From an uncultured Sediminibacterium sp. (GTDB lineage Bacteria; Bacteroidota; Bacteroidia; Chitinophagales; Chitinophagaceae), in NCBI GenBank assembly GCA_937907555.1, contig CALEST010000372.1:1-11727 (forward strand): DNA of 11,727 nucleotides, written 5' to 3'. Positions 1 to 8,278 of this stretch are shown here, piece by piece; within the stretch, counting starts at the first letter, position 1; each line of letters starts with the position of its first letter. The notes under the pieces are model-generated. The model was not told the DNA's origin. It worked only from the letters and a program-made list of their open reading frames with translations, and did not search any database. The position numbers and the translations under genes were made by a program.

Positions 1-443
1 TGGGGGTTGTATTCCAGGATTTTCAATTACTAACCGACAGAAATGTTCACGAGAATCTGAAATTCGTTTTGAAAGCGACAGGCTGGAAAGACGAACGTTT
101 GATTGAAGAAAAAATCAATGACGTTTTAGATAAAGTAGGCTTAAAAAGCAAGGGCTTTAAAATGCCATTTGAAATGAGCGGTGGCGAACAGCAAAGAGTT
201 GAAATTGCCCGCGCCCTGCTTAACTCCCCCAAACTCATTTTAGCTGATGAACCTACGGGTAATCTGGATCCGGAAACCAGTGACGAAATCATGCAGTTGC
301 TGTTTCAGATTGCAAGAGATTACGGTACATCAGTCGTGATGGCAACCCACGATTTCATTGTGATCAATCGTTATCCCAGCAGAATGCTGAAAACGGAGAA
401 CGGGAAAGTTGCGGACAGTTCAGCGCAATACGCGGCTCAATAA
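1..443 (+). CDS. ftsE: FtsE-type ABC transporter ATPase, 5'-partial
   Basis: ATP-binding subunit of an ABC system. In the FtsE family it pairs with the membrane protein FtsX at the inner face of the cytoplasmic membrane and links division to peptidoglycan hydrolase activation. The frame is open from base 3, so the window begins inside the gene. 146 residues are visible, against about 220-230 for a full FtsE, and the Walker A motif lies off the left edge. Visible are the Q-loop (VVFQDFQLL, bases 6-32), the ABC signature SGGEQQR (about 177-197), Walker B with its catalytic Glu (LILADEPTGNLD, Glu codon 249-251) and the H-loop ATHD (342-353). The Q-loop context FQDFQLLTDRNVHENL is characteristic of FtsE; LolD or MacB-type exporters are the main alternative. 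No ftsX partner is next to it, which is common in this phylum. It ends 34 bases before the convergent glycosyltransferase gene. Confidence 0.82.
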   Translation, partial: GVVFQDFQLLTDRNVHENLKFVLKATGWKDERLIEEKINDVLDKVGLKSKGFKMPFEMSGGEQQRVEIARALLNSPKLILADEPTGNLDPETSDEIMQLLFQIARDYGTSVVMATHDFIVINRYPSRMLKTENGKVADSSAQYAAQ

Positions 444-477
444 TCCTAATGAATATTTACGAAATGCCTGGTAAAGT

Positions 478-1605
478 TTAGTTTCCCCAGATCCAGCCAA
501 CCTGCTTCTGTGCATTGGCCGTATTATTGAATTTGGGAACCAACCATTTTTTTCTTAGTCTGATTTCCTCCTCCGAGAAAGGTTGATGGTAAAGTTGCAT
601 AATAATTTCCTGGAAAGCATTGGCTGTTGTACCTGTATGACATAGTGGTTCCAGACCGGAGTCGGCAATCATTGCCTCGTTCACCACTACATGACGGCCA
701 TTGAATAGCGCATTCAATAATTTGAATTTCATGCCTGTGCTAATATAGGCCGGCAATACATTGATATGTGCTTTGGCAATCATATCCTGCATTTCTTTTT
801 CCGTTGGGTTGGCCACCAAACAGGAAAACCTACTGGAATAAGCCAGTTTTTTTAGTTTCTCGGAGGGATTTTTACCGGCGATAACCAGCGGAATCTCTAT
901 ATTTTTAAATACTTTTTCCAATAGCCAGGTTGCAGCTTTTTCATTGGCCTCCACGCTAAGGTCGCCATGATACAAACAATAAGAGCCGATGCCTTCGGGT
1001 GCGGTTAATTCCCAATTAGGTATATAAAGCGATAGCTCTTCAATATTTTTGCAACCAAACTCTTTTCTGTAAATATCGTTGTCCGCTTCTTTTACTCCCC
1101 AGAAAGTAGCTTTGCCAGCAAGACCTGCCTCGTATTTTTTTAATAACCTGGATTCGTTCCAGTAGTAAGCTTTTTTTATAAGCGAACTGGCATTTTTGTA
1201 TAAATCCTGATAATAGCGGTATTCTACATTGTGCAGTCTTACGAAACAGTCTCTGTTTTTAAAACGCGGATCTTGCAATAAATAGGTACAATGGACTCCT
1301 TCCATAAAAATGGGATAGTTGTCTTTCAGGAGATTCTGGTACAGATTTTCGTTAATCCGGCTACTAACGATATAGGGCAAACTGCTGGAAAATCCCTTGT
1401 GCCCCTGAACCCTGGGGTAATAATTGACCGATTCGCAATAGGTATTTAAAGCAGATTGCTGCCCCCGCCCGTAGTCAAAACAGTGTAAATGAATCTTAAT
1501 CCCTTGCTGCTGAAATGCAGGAAGTTTGTAAAATACATCACAGGCTCCACCGTAATCAGCTGGATAGGGAACATCAAAGGCAATAATGTGTAAGTGCTTT
1601 TCCAA
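478..1605 (-). CDS. GT-B glycosyltransferase (GT4/GT1-like), second gene of pair
   Basis: Probable cytoplasmic glycosyltransferase that moves a sugar from a nucleotide-sugar donor to a surface-glycan or lipid-linked acceptor; the substrate is unknown. The 375 residues suit two Rossmann-like GT-B domains. The N-terminal strand IIAFDVPYPADYGGACDVFY (residues 7-26) has the usual glycine-rich opening, and RLHNVEYRYY (123-132) is typical of the N-domain. The C-domain starts near YHGDLSVEANEKAATWL (212-228). VIAGKNP (241-247) and GMKFKLLNALFNGR (291-304) form the donor-site region, with K293 and K295 as plausible phosphate contacts; the second Glu of the classic E-x7-E is not obvious. The start is TTG (codon 1605-1603). 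It is supported by AGGAG eight bases upstream, and the preceding gene's stop ends one base before it, so translation is probably coupled. No signal peptide or membrane segment is seen. Confidence 0.8.
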   Translation of the reverse strand: MEKHLHIIAFDVPYPADYGGACDVFYKLPAFQQQGIKIHLHCFDYGRGQQSALNTYCESVNYYPRVQGHKGFSSSLPYIVSSRINENLYQNLLKDNYPIFMEGVHCTYLLQDPRFKNRDCFVRLHNVEYRYYQDLYKNASSLIKKAYYWNESRLLKKYEAGLAGKATFWGVKEADNDIYRKEFGCKNIEELSLYIPNWELTAPEGIGSYCLYHGDLSVEANEKAATWLLEKVFKNIEIPLVIAGKNPSEKLKKLAYSSRFSCLVANPTEKEMQDMIAKAHINVLPAYISTGMKFKLLNALFNGRHVVVNEAMIADSGLEPLCHTGTTANAFQEIIMQLYHQPFSEEEIRLRKKWLVPKFNNTANAQKQVGWIWGN

Positions 1606-1606
1606 T

Positions 1607-2815
1607 TTATAAACTCCTGTAAAATGCCAGTAACCGCTCCGACTCTTTCTCCCAATTCAGGTTTCTTGTGGCTTCGGGGCAGACTAACTTTAAACTATTA
1701 TACAAAACAGTATCGGAGAGCAAATTGTTCATTGCAGTGCTAAGGGTATCCAATTCAATGTCATTGATTAACAGGGCAAAAGGATATTGACGAACTATTT
1801 CGGCATAGGCCGGATAGTTTACGCAGACCTGTGGAATGCCGGCAGCCATATAATCGAAAAACCGGTTGGCCAGGGAATAGTATTGATTGATTCCCTCGGG
1901 CTCAAAAATGGTAATCCCCATATAGGCCATAGGAGTTAGCTTCCTGAGTTCAGCAGGGGGTATAGGAGGGTGAATAAAAACCTTTTCTGAGAGGTTATGC
2001 TGGTCAATTAGACCTTCCGCTTCTGTCAGAAAATTACCGGTACCCACAATGAGCAGGGGGGCATTCACCTTTTTCATAGCCGGAATAAGGGTTTCAAAAC
2101 CCCTTCCATGGTTCACAGCCCCTTGATATATTATAAATTTATTTTTGAATTGATTATTAATAAGTTGATTAAGTTTATTTGAAGTAAAAATAGATACGTT
2201 TTTACCCTGTTCCTTAGGCTGTTCTGCCAAAACGGCGGAGGTTTTCTCCTTGCGATTGCTATCAAACCAGTCATCGGATTTCACCGCAGGCAGGTTGCGA
2301 ATGACTTCATATTTAATTTGAAGTCGGTCATAAAACAGGTCGGACAAGTTCTGGTTCACCGTGTAACCTCTCCTGAAATGGGGTAGACTGATTCTCTCGA
2401 TGGTTCTCCAGATAGCAGATATAAGGGGTCTGGTTCTAACTTCCTTCATTTCAGTAAAGAATTCGTGGGCATCATATACTCTTTTCTTCCTTCTGATGGC
2501 TGTTGCTGCAAGTACAGGTAGTACCGTATCTAAATCAATTGCACAAGCATAATCATATGATAACCAAGATAATACTATAAATAATCTTATATTAAATTCA
2601 ATGTAAAAAAGAGGGCCTTTCCCGAAGTAGCAAGGTATCCATCGCTGTTGATAGTCTTTGCCATACAGAGGCGGGATTGGAAGGGCCTGATTTTTAGATC
2701 GTTTAACGCCAATAATGGTTACGGTATATCCATTGGCAGCAAGGGTACTGCAGATTCTCTGCATGCGTTGATCGTAGTAAATTTCGTTGGTTACCGTAAA
2801 GACAATCGATTGCAT
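1607..2815 (-). CDS. GT-B glycosyltransferase (GT4-like), first gene of pair
   Basis: Probable family 4-type glycosyltransferase of 402 residues, acting in the cytoplasm or at its membrane on an unidentified surface-glycan intermediate. The N-domain begins SIVFTVTNEIYYDQRMQRIC, and its DAHE motif (residues 115-118) is common in this family. The C-domain opens with QGAVNHGRGFETLIPAM (231-247), followed by LLIVGTG (254-260). The donor-binding stretch FEPEGINQYYSLANRFFDYM runs 304-323; Asp321 sits where many relatives have the second Glu of E-x7-E. Residues 181-225 form a polar, poorly conserved-looking linker, coded by AT-rich DNA, between the two domains. A hydrophobic stretch near 76-100 could help membrane association. 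The gene starts with ATG (2815-2813) without a visible Shine-Dalgarno and heads a two-gene operon with the gene ending at 478, divergent from smc. Confidence 0.82.
   Translation of the reverse strand: MQSIVFTVTNEIYYDQRMQRICSTLAANGYTVTIIGVKRSKNQALPIPPLYGKDYQQRWIPCYFGKGPLFYIEFNIRLFIVLSWLSYDYACAIDLDTVLPVLAATAIRRKKRVYDAHEFFTEMKEVRTRPLISAIWRTIERISLPHFRRGYTVNQNLSDLFYDRLQIKYEVIRNLPAVKSDDWFDSNRKEKTSAVLAEQPKEQGKNVSIFTSNKLNQLINNQFKNKFIIYQGAVNHGRGFETLIPAMKKVNAPLLIVGTGNFLTEAEGLIDQHNLSEKVFIHPPIPPAELRKLTPMAYMGITIFEPEGINQYYSLANRFFDYMAAGIPQVCVNYPAYAEIVRQYPFALLINDIELDTLSTAMNNLLSDTVLYNSLKLVCPEATRNLNWEKESERLLAFYRSL
1614..1618 (-). promoter_or_regulatory. Strong Shine-Dalgarno that decides a TTG start
   Basis: On the minus strand AGGAG lies eight bases before the TTG start at 1605 and inside the last codons of the upstream glycosyltransferase gene. 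Other genes in the window mostly lack a Shine-Dalgarno, so this one probably compensates for the weak start codon and couples translation of the pair. Confidence 0.65.
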
Positions 2816-3114
2816 GTAACAAATATAGGGTCAATACAAAGCCTTCAGCTGCAGGGACCCGGTCCAATTGATTTATTCACGGTTTTTGGTGGATAACTTC
2901 TTATAAAATTTCAATTCACTAGTACGATATTTTATTACAATAAATTGATATAATTAATTGATTAATAATAATTTAGTTTGTTTCAATTAAAGTGTTTTAC
3001 TCCTATTGCTGTTTCAAGGTGGATTTCTTCTTCACTTATTATTCACAATGGGCTTTGCCTTATATAAATTCTACTGCTTTTAACTTATGTTCGCAGGTAC
3101 TAAATAGTGATAAC
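2816..3114. other. Divergent intergenic region between glycosyltransferase operon and smc
   Basis: These 299 bases lie between two divergent start codons and hold no convincing gene. There are three parts. Bases 2820-2827 carry a minus-strand TAnnTTTG box. Bases 2841-2870 are a GC-richer island with overlapping CAGCTG and CTGCAG palindromes and the 11-base dyad GGACC-C-GGTCC (2855-2865). Bases about 2896-2990 are extremely AT-rich, with runs built from AATTGATTAAT-like words. Bases 2992-3114 happen to be open in the smc frame but do not look like SMC protein. No exact TAnnTTTG box was found on the plus strand for smc. Confidence 0.6.
2820..2827 (-). promoter_or_regulatory. Candidate -7 promoter box (TATATTTG)
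   Basis: The minus strand reads TATATTTG, an exact match to the Bacteroidota -7 consensus TAnnTTTG, ending four bases before the ATG of the glycosyltransferase operon. No TTG -33 element sits 19-21 bases upstream. If the box is used, transcription would start at or next to the start codon. Confidence 0.4.
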
Positions 3115-6100
3115 GTGAGATTAAAATCATTAGAAATCAAGGGGTTTAAAAGTTTTGCTGATAAAACGGTGGTAAGTTTCGACGAAGGGATTACCGGAAT
3201 TATCGGGCCGAACGGATGTGGTAAAAGCAATATCATCGATAGTATTCGTTGGGTAATTGGGGAGCAAAAGATTTCTGCCCTGAGAAGTGAAAACCTGGAA
3301 GCCCTGGTTTTCAATGGTAGTAAAACCAGAAGTGCAAGTGGTCTGGCCGAAGTGAGTCTTACTTTTGAAAATACCAAGAATTTATTGCCAACCGAGTTTA
3401 GTACGGTTACGGTTACCCGAAGATTTTATAAAAACGGGGAGAGTGAATACAGACTGAACGATGTTACCTGTCGCCTGAAAGATATTCATAATTTATTCCT
3501 GGATACAGGGGTGAGTACAGATAGCTATGCCATTATTGAACTGGGCATGGTGGATGATATCATCAAAGACAAGGACAACAGCCGAAGAAGGATGTTGGAG
3601 CAGGCTGCAGGAATCACTATTTACAAAACCCGAAAAAAAGAAGCAAAGAACAAACTGGATGCCACCGAACAGGATCTGGCCCGTATTGAGGACTTGTTGT
3701 TCGAAATCAACAACCAGCTCAAAACATTGGAAAGCCAGGCAAAAAAGGCTGAGAAGTATTATGAAATAAAGAAGGAATACAAAGAGGTGGCGGTTGAATT
3801 GGCCAAAGCCGCTTTGGAAGGGTTCAATATATCTTACCGCGAATTAACGGAACAGCAGGAACTGGAGTTGGATAAAAAAATGCAGCTGGAAGCAGAAATT
3901 GCAACCGATGAAGCTGCCATTGAGCAGGAGAAAGTAGCTTTCATAACTCAGGAACGTGCTTTACAAAGCATGCAACACGGGTTCAATGAATTACAGCAAA
4001 ACCTTCGTTCAACCGAAAACGATAAGAACCTGGCCAGCCAGAAATTACAATACCTGAAAGAAAAGGAAAACAACCTCAAAGACTTTTTGGAAAAAGCCGA
4101 AGGTCAGTTGAAAACCATCGGGGATTCCATTGAATACTCTCAGATGCAGGTTGGGGAAGAAGAAGCCAATTTAAAGGGTCTTCAGGAAAGAGTGGAAGAA
4201 GCCAAGATGGAAGTGGAGAACAAGCGTCAGATTTTTGACGAGAAGCGTTCCGGAGTGGATGCCGTAAGAAATCAGTACCAGCAATTCCAGCGTAATCAGT
4301 TTGATGCCGAGAAAAAAGTGGCGGTTGCCGATACTTCTATTCAGAACCTTCAGCGTATGCAGTTGCAGTTAAACGAAGAGAAGAACAATCGTTTGCAACA
4401 ATTGTCTCAGTTGCAGGCAGAATGTGCGGAGAAGGAAGAAGCCTTGGAAATGAAAAGGGTAGACCTGGTTCAGTTGCAGGAGCAACATGAAAAAACCAAG
4501 GAACAGATATTTGAAACCCAGCAGCAACTGGAAGTGCTGCGTTCTGAACTGGCCGATGAAAACAGAAAGCTGGATGCCAAGCGCAATGAATACAATTTGT
4601 TGAAGAGTCTGATTGATTCCATGGAAGGGTATCCGGAGAGCATCAAGTTTCTTCACAAGAACAATGACTGGAATCACAATGCCCCCATTTTGTCTGATAT
4701 TATTTATGTGAAGGAAGAATATCGTGCTGCGGTTGAGAATGTGCTGGAGCCTTACTTAAACTACTATGTGGTGAATAATCTGGAAGAGGGCTTGAAAGCC
4801 GTTCACTTACTGGATGATAACAAGAAGGGGAAGGCCAATTTCTTTTTATTGGATCAGTTTGCCAATTTCCAGCAACAAACCCATCAGCCGGCACAAACTA
4901 TCAAGGCGCTGGACGTAATTGAAGTAGATGATCAGTATTATAAACTGGCTGAATACCTTTTAGGTAATGTTTACATTGGTGAAAATGACGAAGCCATCCG
5001 CAATTCAAACGGAGCCGTGGTATTGGAGAAAACAGGTAAATATGTAAAAGGCAAATTCACCCTTACCGGTGGAAGTGTGGGATTGTTTGAGGGTAAAAAA
5101 ATCGGACGAGCCAAGAACCTGGAGAAGCTGGCCGAAGAAATTCAGGACCAGGAATCGGTGGTTAGCTTATTAAAAGCCGATATTCAGGCCAAGCACAATG
5201 AAGTAATCACTTTTAGCGATCAGCTGAAAGAGCATGCTATTAAAGCAACCGAACAGGAGATTAACCAGTTGAACAATCAGGTTTTTGCTGCTAAAAATAA
5301 AATGGAAAACCTGCAGGCTGCCCAGCAAAACGGGGAGCAGCGTTTGACAGATATTGACAATCGTTTACAGGATGAACAGGATGCCATTGCAGAAACCAGA
5401 GAACTACTGGCAGAATTGAATATTCAATTACAGGACACTGCTGAGCAAATGCGCAATCTGGAGCAGGACTATCAGGAATCGGAACAGGCGTATCATTTTG
5501 CATCGGGTCAGTTCAACGAAACCAACCTGCAGTTAACCCGTCAGCAAAGTAAGTTGACAACCATTAAACAGGAATTACTGTTCAAAGAAAATCAGTTGAA
5601 CGACTTACATGTTCAAATTAAAAACAATACCGCTCAATTAGCAGAAGCAGAACAGGCCATTGTAGATGGCGTTGCTTCTTTGCAGGAAGTAGAAGCGTTA
5701 TTGCTTGAATTGATGCGCAAGAAAGAAGAAGAAGAATTGAAGCTGAACGAAGCAGACCAGGCTTATTATAATTTCAGAAATGCCTTGCAGGAAAAAGAAA
5801 GTGAATTGCGTCTGAAAGTGAAGAGCAAGGAAATGATTGACCACCTGGTGAACGAATTAAAAGACAAGCTGAATGAATTGAAATTGCAGCTGGCCGGAAT
5901 GAAGGAGCGCTTGCATGTTGAGTTCAAGATTGAACTGGACGAGATCCTTGATCAACCCAGAACTTCTGATACTCCATTGGAAGAATTGCAGGCAGCATCC
6001 GACAGAATGCGCAAACGTATGGACAATATGGGTGAAGTAAACCCTACAGCCATTGAAGCCTATACGGAAATGAAGAAACGTTACGATTTCATTTTAGAAC

Positions 6101-6633
6101 AGAAAAATGACCTGGTTACAGCCAAGGAAAGCTTATTACAGACCATACTTGAAGTAGAGGAAACCGCCAATCAGTTGTTCCTGGATACTTTTAATAAAGT
6201 AAGAGAAAATTTCCAGAAGGTCTTCAAAGCATTGTTTACAGAAGAAGATACTGCTGATATGCTGATGGTGAATCCAGATAACCTGGCGGATACAGGTATT
6301 GAAATTGTGGCCAAGCCCAAGGGTAAGCGCCCAAGTTCCATTACCCAGTTAAGCGGGGGAGAGAAAACCCTTACCGCTACTGCACTGTTGTTTGCAATTT
6401 ATCTGATTAAACCCGCTCCGTTCTGTATTCTGGATGAGGTGGATGCACCTTTGGATGATGCGAACGTGGGTAAGTTTACGCAGATGATTAAGAAGTTCAG
6501 CGATAATTCCCAGTTCATTATTGTAACCCACAATAAACAAACCATGGGGGCCGTAGACGTGATTTATGGCGTAACCATGCAGGAGCCGGGTGTAAGTAAG
6601 CTGGTACCAGTAGATTTCAGGAGCCTGAACTAA
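3115..6633 (+). CDS. smc: Chromosome segregation protein SMC
   Basis: SMC ATPase of the chromosome-condensing complex with ScpA and ScpB; it loops and compacts nucleoid DNA. The product has 1172 residues, the normal family length. The N-terminal head has Walker A GPNGCGKS (residues 31-38). The N-terminal coiled coil starts near 165 and runs to about 500. The hinge spans roughly 505-665 and ends in LTGGSVG. The return coiled coil runs to about 1030. The C-terminal head has signature LSGGEK (1079-1084) and Walker B FCILDEVDAPLD (1103-1114, Glu1108). I chose the GTG at 3115 because the protein then begins MRLKSLEIKGFKSFADK, exactly where the family begins; the open frame back to a GTG at 2992 adds 41 residues that do not look like SMC. 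There is no good Shine-Dalgarno. No scpA or scpB lies nearby. It is followed by a terminator-like hairpin before prfC. Confidence 0.97.
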   Translation: MRLKSLEIKGFKSFADKTVVSFDEGITGIIGPNGCGKSNIIDSIRWVIGEQKISALRSENLEALVFNGSKTRSASGLAEVSLTFENTKNLLPTEFSTVTVTRRFYKNGESEYRLNDVTCRLKDIHNLFLDTGVSTDSYAIIELGMVDDIIKDKDNSRRRMLEQAAGITIYKTRKKEAKNKLDATEQDLARIEDLLFEINNQLKTLESQAKKAEKYYEIKKEYKEVAVELAKAALEGFNISYRELTEQQELELDKKMQLEAEIATDEAAIEQEKVAFITQERALQSMQHGFNELQQNLRSTENDKNLASQKLQYLKEKENNLKDFLEKAEGQLKTIGDSIEYSQMQVGEEEANLKGLQERVEEAKMEVENKRQIFDEKRSGVDAVRNQYQQFQRNQFDAEKKVAVADTSIQNLQRMQLQLNEEKNNRLQQLSQLQAECAEKEEALEMKRVDLVQLQEQHEKTKEQIFETQQQLEVLRSELADENRKLDAKRNEYNLLKSLIDSMEGYPESIKFLHKNNDWNHNAPILSDIIYVKEEYRAAVENVLEPYLNYYVVNNLEEGLKAVHLLDDNKKGKANFFLLDQFANFQQQTHQPAQTIKALDVIEVDDQYYKLAEYLLGNVYIGENDEAIRNSNGAVVLEKTGKYVKGKFTLTGGSVGLFEGKKIGRAKNLEKLAEEIQDQESVVSLLKADIQAKHNEVITFSDQLKEHAIKATEQEINQLNNQVFAAKNKMENLQAAQQNGEQRLTDIDNRLQDEQDAIAETRELLAELNIQLQDTAEQMRNLEQDYQESEQAYHFASGQFNETNLQLTRQQSKLTTIKQELLFKENQLNDLHVQIKNNTAQLAEAEQAIVDGVASLQEVEALLLELMRKKEEEELKLNEADQAYYNFRNALQEKESELRLKVKSKEMIDHLVNELKDKLNELKLQLAGMKERLHVEFKIELDEILDQPRTSDTPLEELQAASDRMRKRMDNMGEVNPTAIEAYTEMKKRYDFILEQKNDLVTAKESLLQTILEVEETANQLFLDTFNKVRENFQKVFKALFTEEDTADMLMVNPDNLADTGIEIVAKPKGKRPSSITQLSGGEKTLTATALLFAIYLIKPAPFCILDEVDAPLDDANVGKFTQMIKKFSDNSQFIIVTHNKQTMGAVDVIYGVTMQEPGVSKLVPVDFRSLN

Positions 6634-6645
6634 TATTTAATAGAT

Positions 6646-6653
6646 TACCTTTG
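6646..6653 (+). promoter_or_regulatory. Candidate -7 promoter box for prfC (TACCTTTG)
   Basis: TACCTTTG matches TAnnTTTG exactly, 13 bases after the smc stop and 38 bases before the prfC ATG. No -33 TTG is seen at the usual spacing. It abuts the hairpin at 6654, so the hairpin would lie at the very 5' end of a prfC transcript started here. Confidence 0.5.
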
Positions 6654-6683
6654 CGCCTCCATTTTATTTTGGGGGCGTTTTTA
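6654..6683 (+). terminator. Rho-independent terminator-like hairpin after smc
   Basis: CGCCTCC (6654-6660) pairs with GGGGGCG (6671-6677), giving seven base pairs including one G-T wobble, closed by a 10-base A/T loop and followed by TTTTT. It sits 20 bases after the smc stop. It could end smc transcripts, but it would also be at the start of a prfC mRNA made from the adjoining -7 box. Confidence 0.6.
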
Positions 6684-6691
6684 TTATAGAT

Positions 6692-8278
6692 ATGAAGTAC
6701 GAAAAAGAAATTAACAGGAGAAAAACATTTGCCATCATTTCTCACCCGGATGCCGGTAAAACCACGCTGACCGAAAAACTATTGTTATTCGGTGGTGCCA
6801 TTCAGGTGGCGGGTGCGGTGAAGAGTAATAAAATTAAAAAAGGGGCTACTTCGGATTTCATGGAAATTGAAAGACAGAGAGGGATCTCGGTGGCCACTTC
6901 TGTAATGACTTTTGAGTACCAGAATATCTTAATCAATTTATTGGATACGCCCGGCCACAAAGACTTTGCGGAAGATACTTACAGAACCCTAACTGCGGTA
7001 GATAGTGTAATTCTGGTAATTGATAGCGTGAACGGGGTAGAAGCACAGACCCGTCGTTTAATGGAAGTCTGCAGGATGCGGGATACGCCTGTAATTGTAT
7101 TCATCAATAAGATGGACCGGGATGGTAAGAACCGATTCGATTTATTGGAAGAAATTGAAAAAGAGTTGGGCATATCCTTACATCCTATGACCTGGCCTAT
7201 CAATAGTGGTAAGGAATTTAAAGGCGTATATAATTTAGACAATAAGAGTCTTCGCCTGTTTACCGCCAGTACCAAGGCCGACGACGAAGACGTGATTGCC
7301 ATTACCAATCTGGCAGATCCTGTATTGGACGCTAAAGTAGGCGCAAGGGATGCCAATCAGCTTAGAGAAGATGTGGAATTGATTGATGGAGTGTATGGTG
7401 AACTGGATCCGGCTGATTATTTGAGCGGCTCTATTGCACCAGTATTTTTTGGTTCTGCTGTTAACAATTTCGGGGTGAAGGAAATGCTGGATACTTTTAT
7501 CCGAATTGCGCCTGTTCCCCGCTCCCGCGAAACCACCACCAGAACCATTGAAGTGGGAGAAGAGAAATTCAGTGGATTCATTTTTAAGATACATGCCAAC
7601 CTGGATCCCAAACACCGTGATCGTATTGCTTTTATGCGGGTTTGCAGCGGCAGGTTCGAGCGTAACAAATATTACCATCATGTTCGCTTAGACAAAGACA
7701 TGCGTTTCAGCAATCCTTATAGTTTCATGGCCCGTTCCAAAGAAGTAGTAGAAGATGCTTATGCAGGAGATGTGGTTGGTTTATTTGATACGGGCAACTT
7801 TAAAATAGGAGACACACTAACCGAAGGAGAAAATTTTTACTTCAGTGGTATCCCTACCTTCTCACCTGAAATCTTTAAAGAACTGGTGAACAAGGATCCT
7901 ATGAAAACCAAACAATTAGAAAAAGGAATCAGCCAGTTGACCGATGAAGGGGTTGCCCAGTTGTTTACCCAGCATGGAGGCAATAAAAAAATCATTGGTT
8001 GTGTGGGAGATCTTCAGTTTGAAGTAATTCAATATCGTTTGTTACAGGAATATGGTGCAGCTTGTGAATTCAGAACCTTACCGTTTTACAAAGCCTGCTG
8101 GCTAACCAGTAAGGACCAAAAAAAGCTGGATGATTTTCTTCGCTTCAAACAGCAGAATGCTGCGGAAGACAAAGATGGACAACCCGTTTACTTAGCCCAG
8201 AGCGAATGGTTCCTGAACACAGAAATCACGAACAATCCGGATATCACTTTCCACTTTACCAGTGAAGTGCATAAGTAA
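6692..8278 (+). CDS. prfC: Peptide chain release factor 3 (RF3)
   Basis: Translational GTPase that removes RF1 or RF2 from the ribosome after peptide release, acting in the cytoplasm. The 528 residues match the family (529 in E. coli). The GTP-binding motifs are all intact: G1 SHPDAGKT (17-24), the G2 region ERQRGIS with its switch I Thr-rich flank, G3 DTPGH (85-89, His89 catalytic) and G4 NKMD (139-142). The insertion SNKIKKGATSDFMEIERQRGIS is typical of RF3 and separates it from EF-G and tetracycline-resistance ribosomal protection proteins. Domain II and III follow from about 300 to the end, closing with FTSEVHK. The ATG at 6692 has no Shine-Dalgarno but aligns with the family start (MKYEKEINRRKTFAIISHPD). 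The gene lies 58 bases downstream of smc with its own candidate promoter. Confidence 0.97.
   Translation: MKYEKEINRRKTFAIISHPDAGKTTLTEKLLLFGGAIQVAGAVKSNKIKKGATSDFMEIERQRGISVATSVMTFEYQNILINLLDTPGHKDFAEDTYRTLTAVDSVILVIDSVNGVEAQTRRLMEVCRMRDTPVIVFINKMDRDGKNRFDLLEEIEKELGISLHPMTWPINSGKEFKGVYNLDNKSLRLFTASTKADDEDVIAITNLADPVLDAKVGARDANQLREDVELIDGVYGELDPADYLSGSIAPVFFGSAVNNFGVKEMLDTFIRIAPVPRSRETTTRTIEVGEEKFSGFIFKIHANLDPKHRDRIAFMRVCSGRFERNKYYHHVRLDKDMRFSNPYSFMARSKEVVEDAYAGDVVGLFDTGNFKIGDTLTEGENFYFSGIPTFSPEIFKELVNKDPMKTKQLEKGISQLTDEGVAQLFTQHGGNKKIIGCVGDLQFEVIQYRLLQEYGAACEFRTLPFYKACWLTSKDQKKLDDFLRFKQQNAAEDKDGQPVYLAQSEWFLNTEITNNPDITFHFTSEVHK

Noticed and set aside
453..477. Hairpin TTTAC/GTAAA between the convergent ftsE and glycosyltransferase genes as a bidirectional terminator
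   Set aside because: Only five AT-rich pairs around a 10-base loop, and no continuous T run on either strand.
1446..1655. 69-residue minus-strand frame overlapping both glycosyltransferase genes
   Set aside because: It lies in another frame across two well-supported genes and has no family features.
2648..2896. 82-residue plus-strand frame opposite the start of the glycosyltransferase operon
   Set aside because: Mostly antisense to a convincing coding region; it has no start context or recognisable protein character.
3115..6633. SMC gene as a RecN/SbcC-like or defence-type SMC ATPase
   Set aside because: Length, the hinge position with LTGGSVG, and the canonical heads match the housekeeping SMC; no partner genes of a defence system are present.
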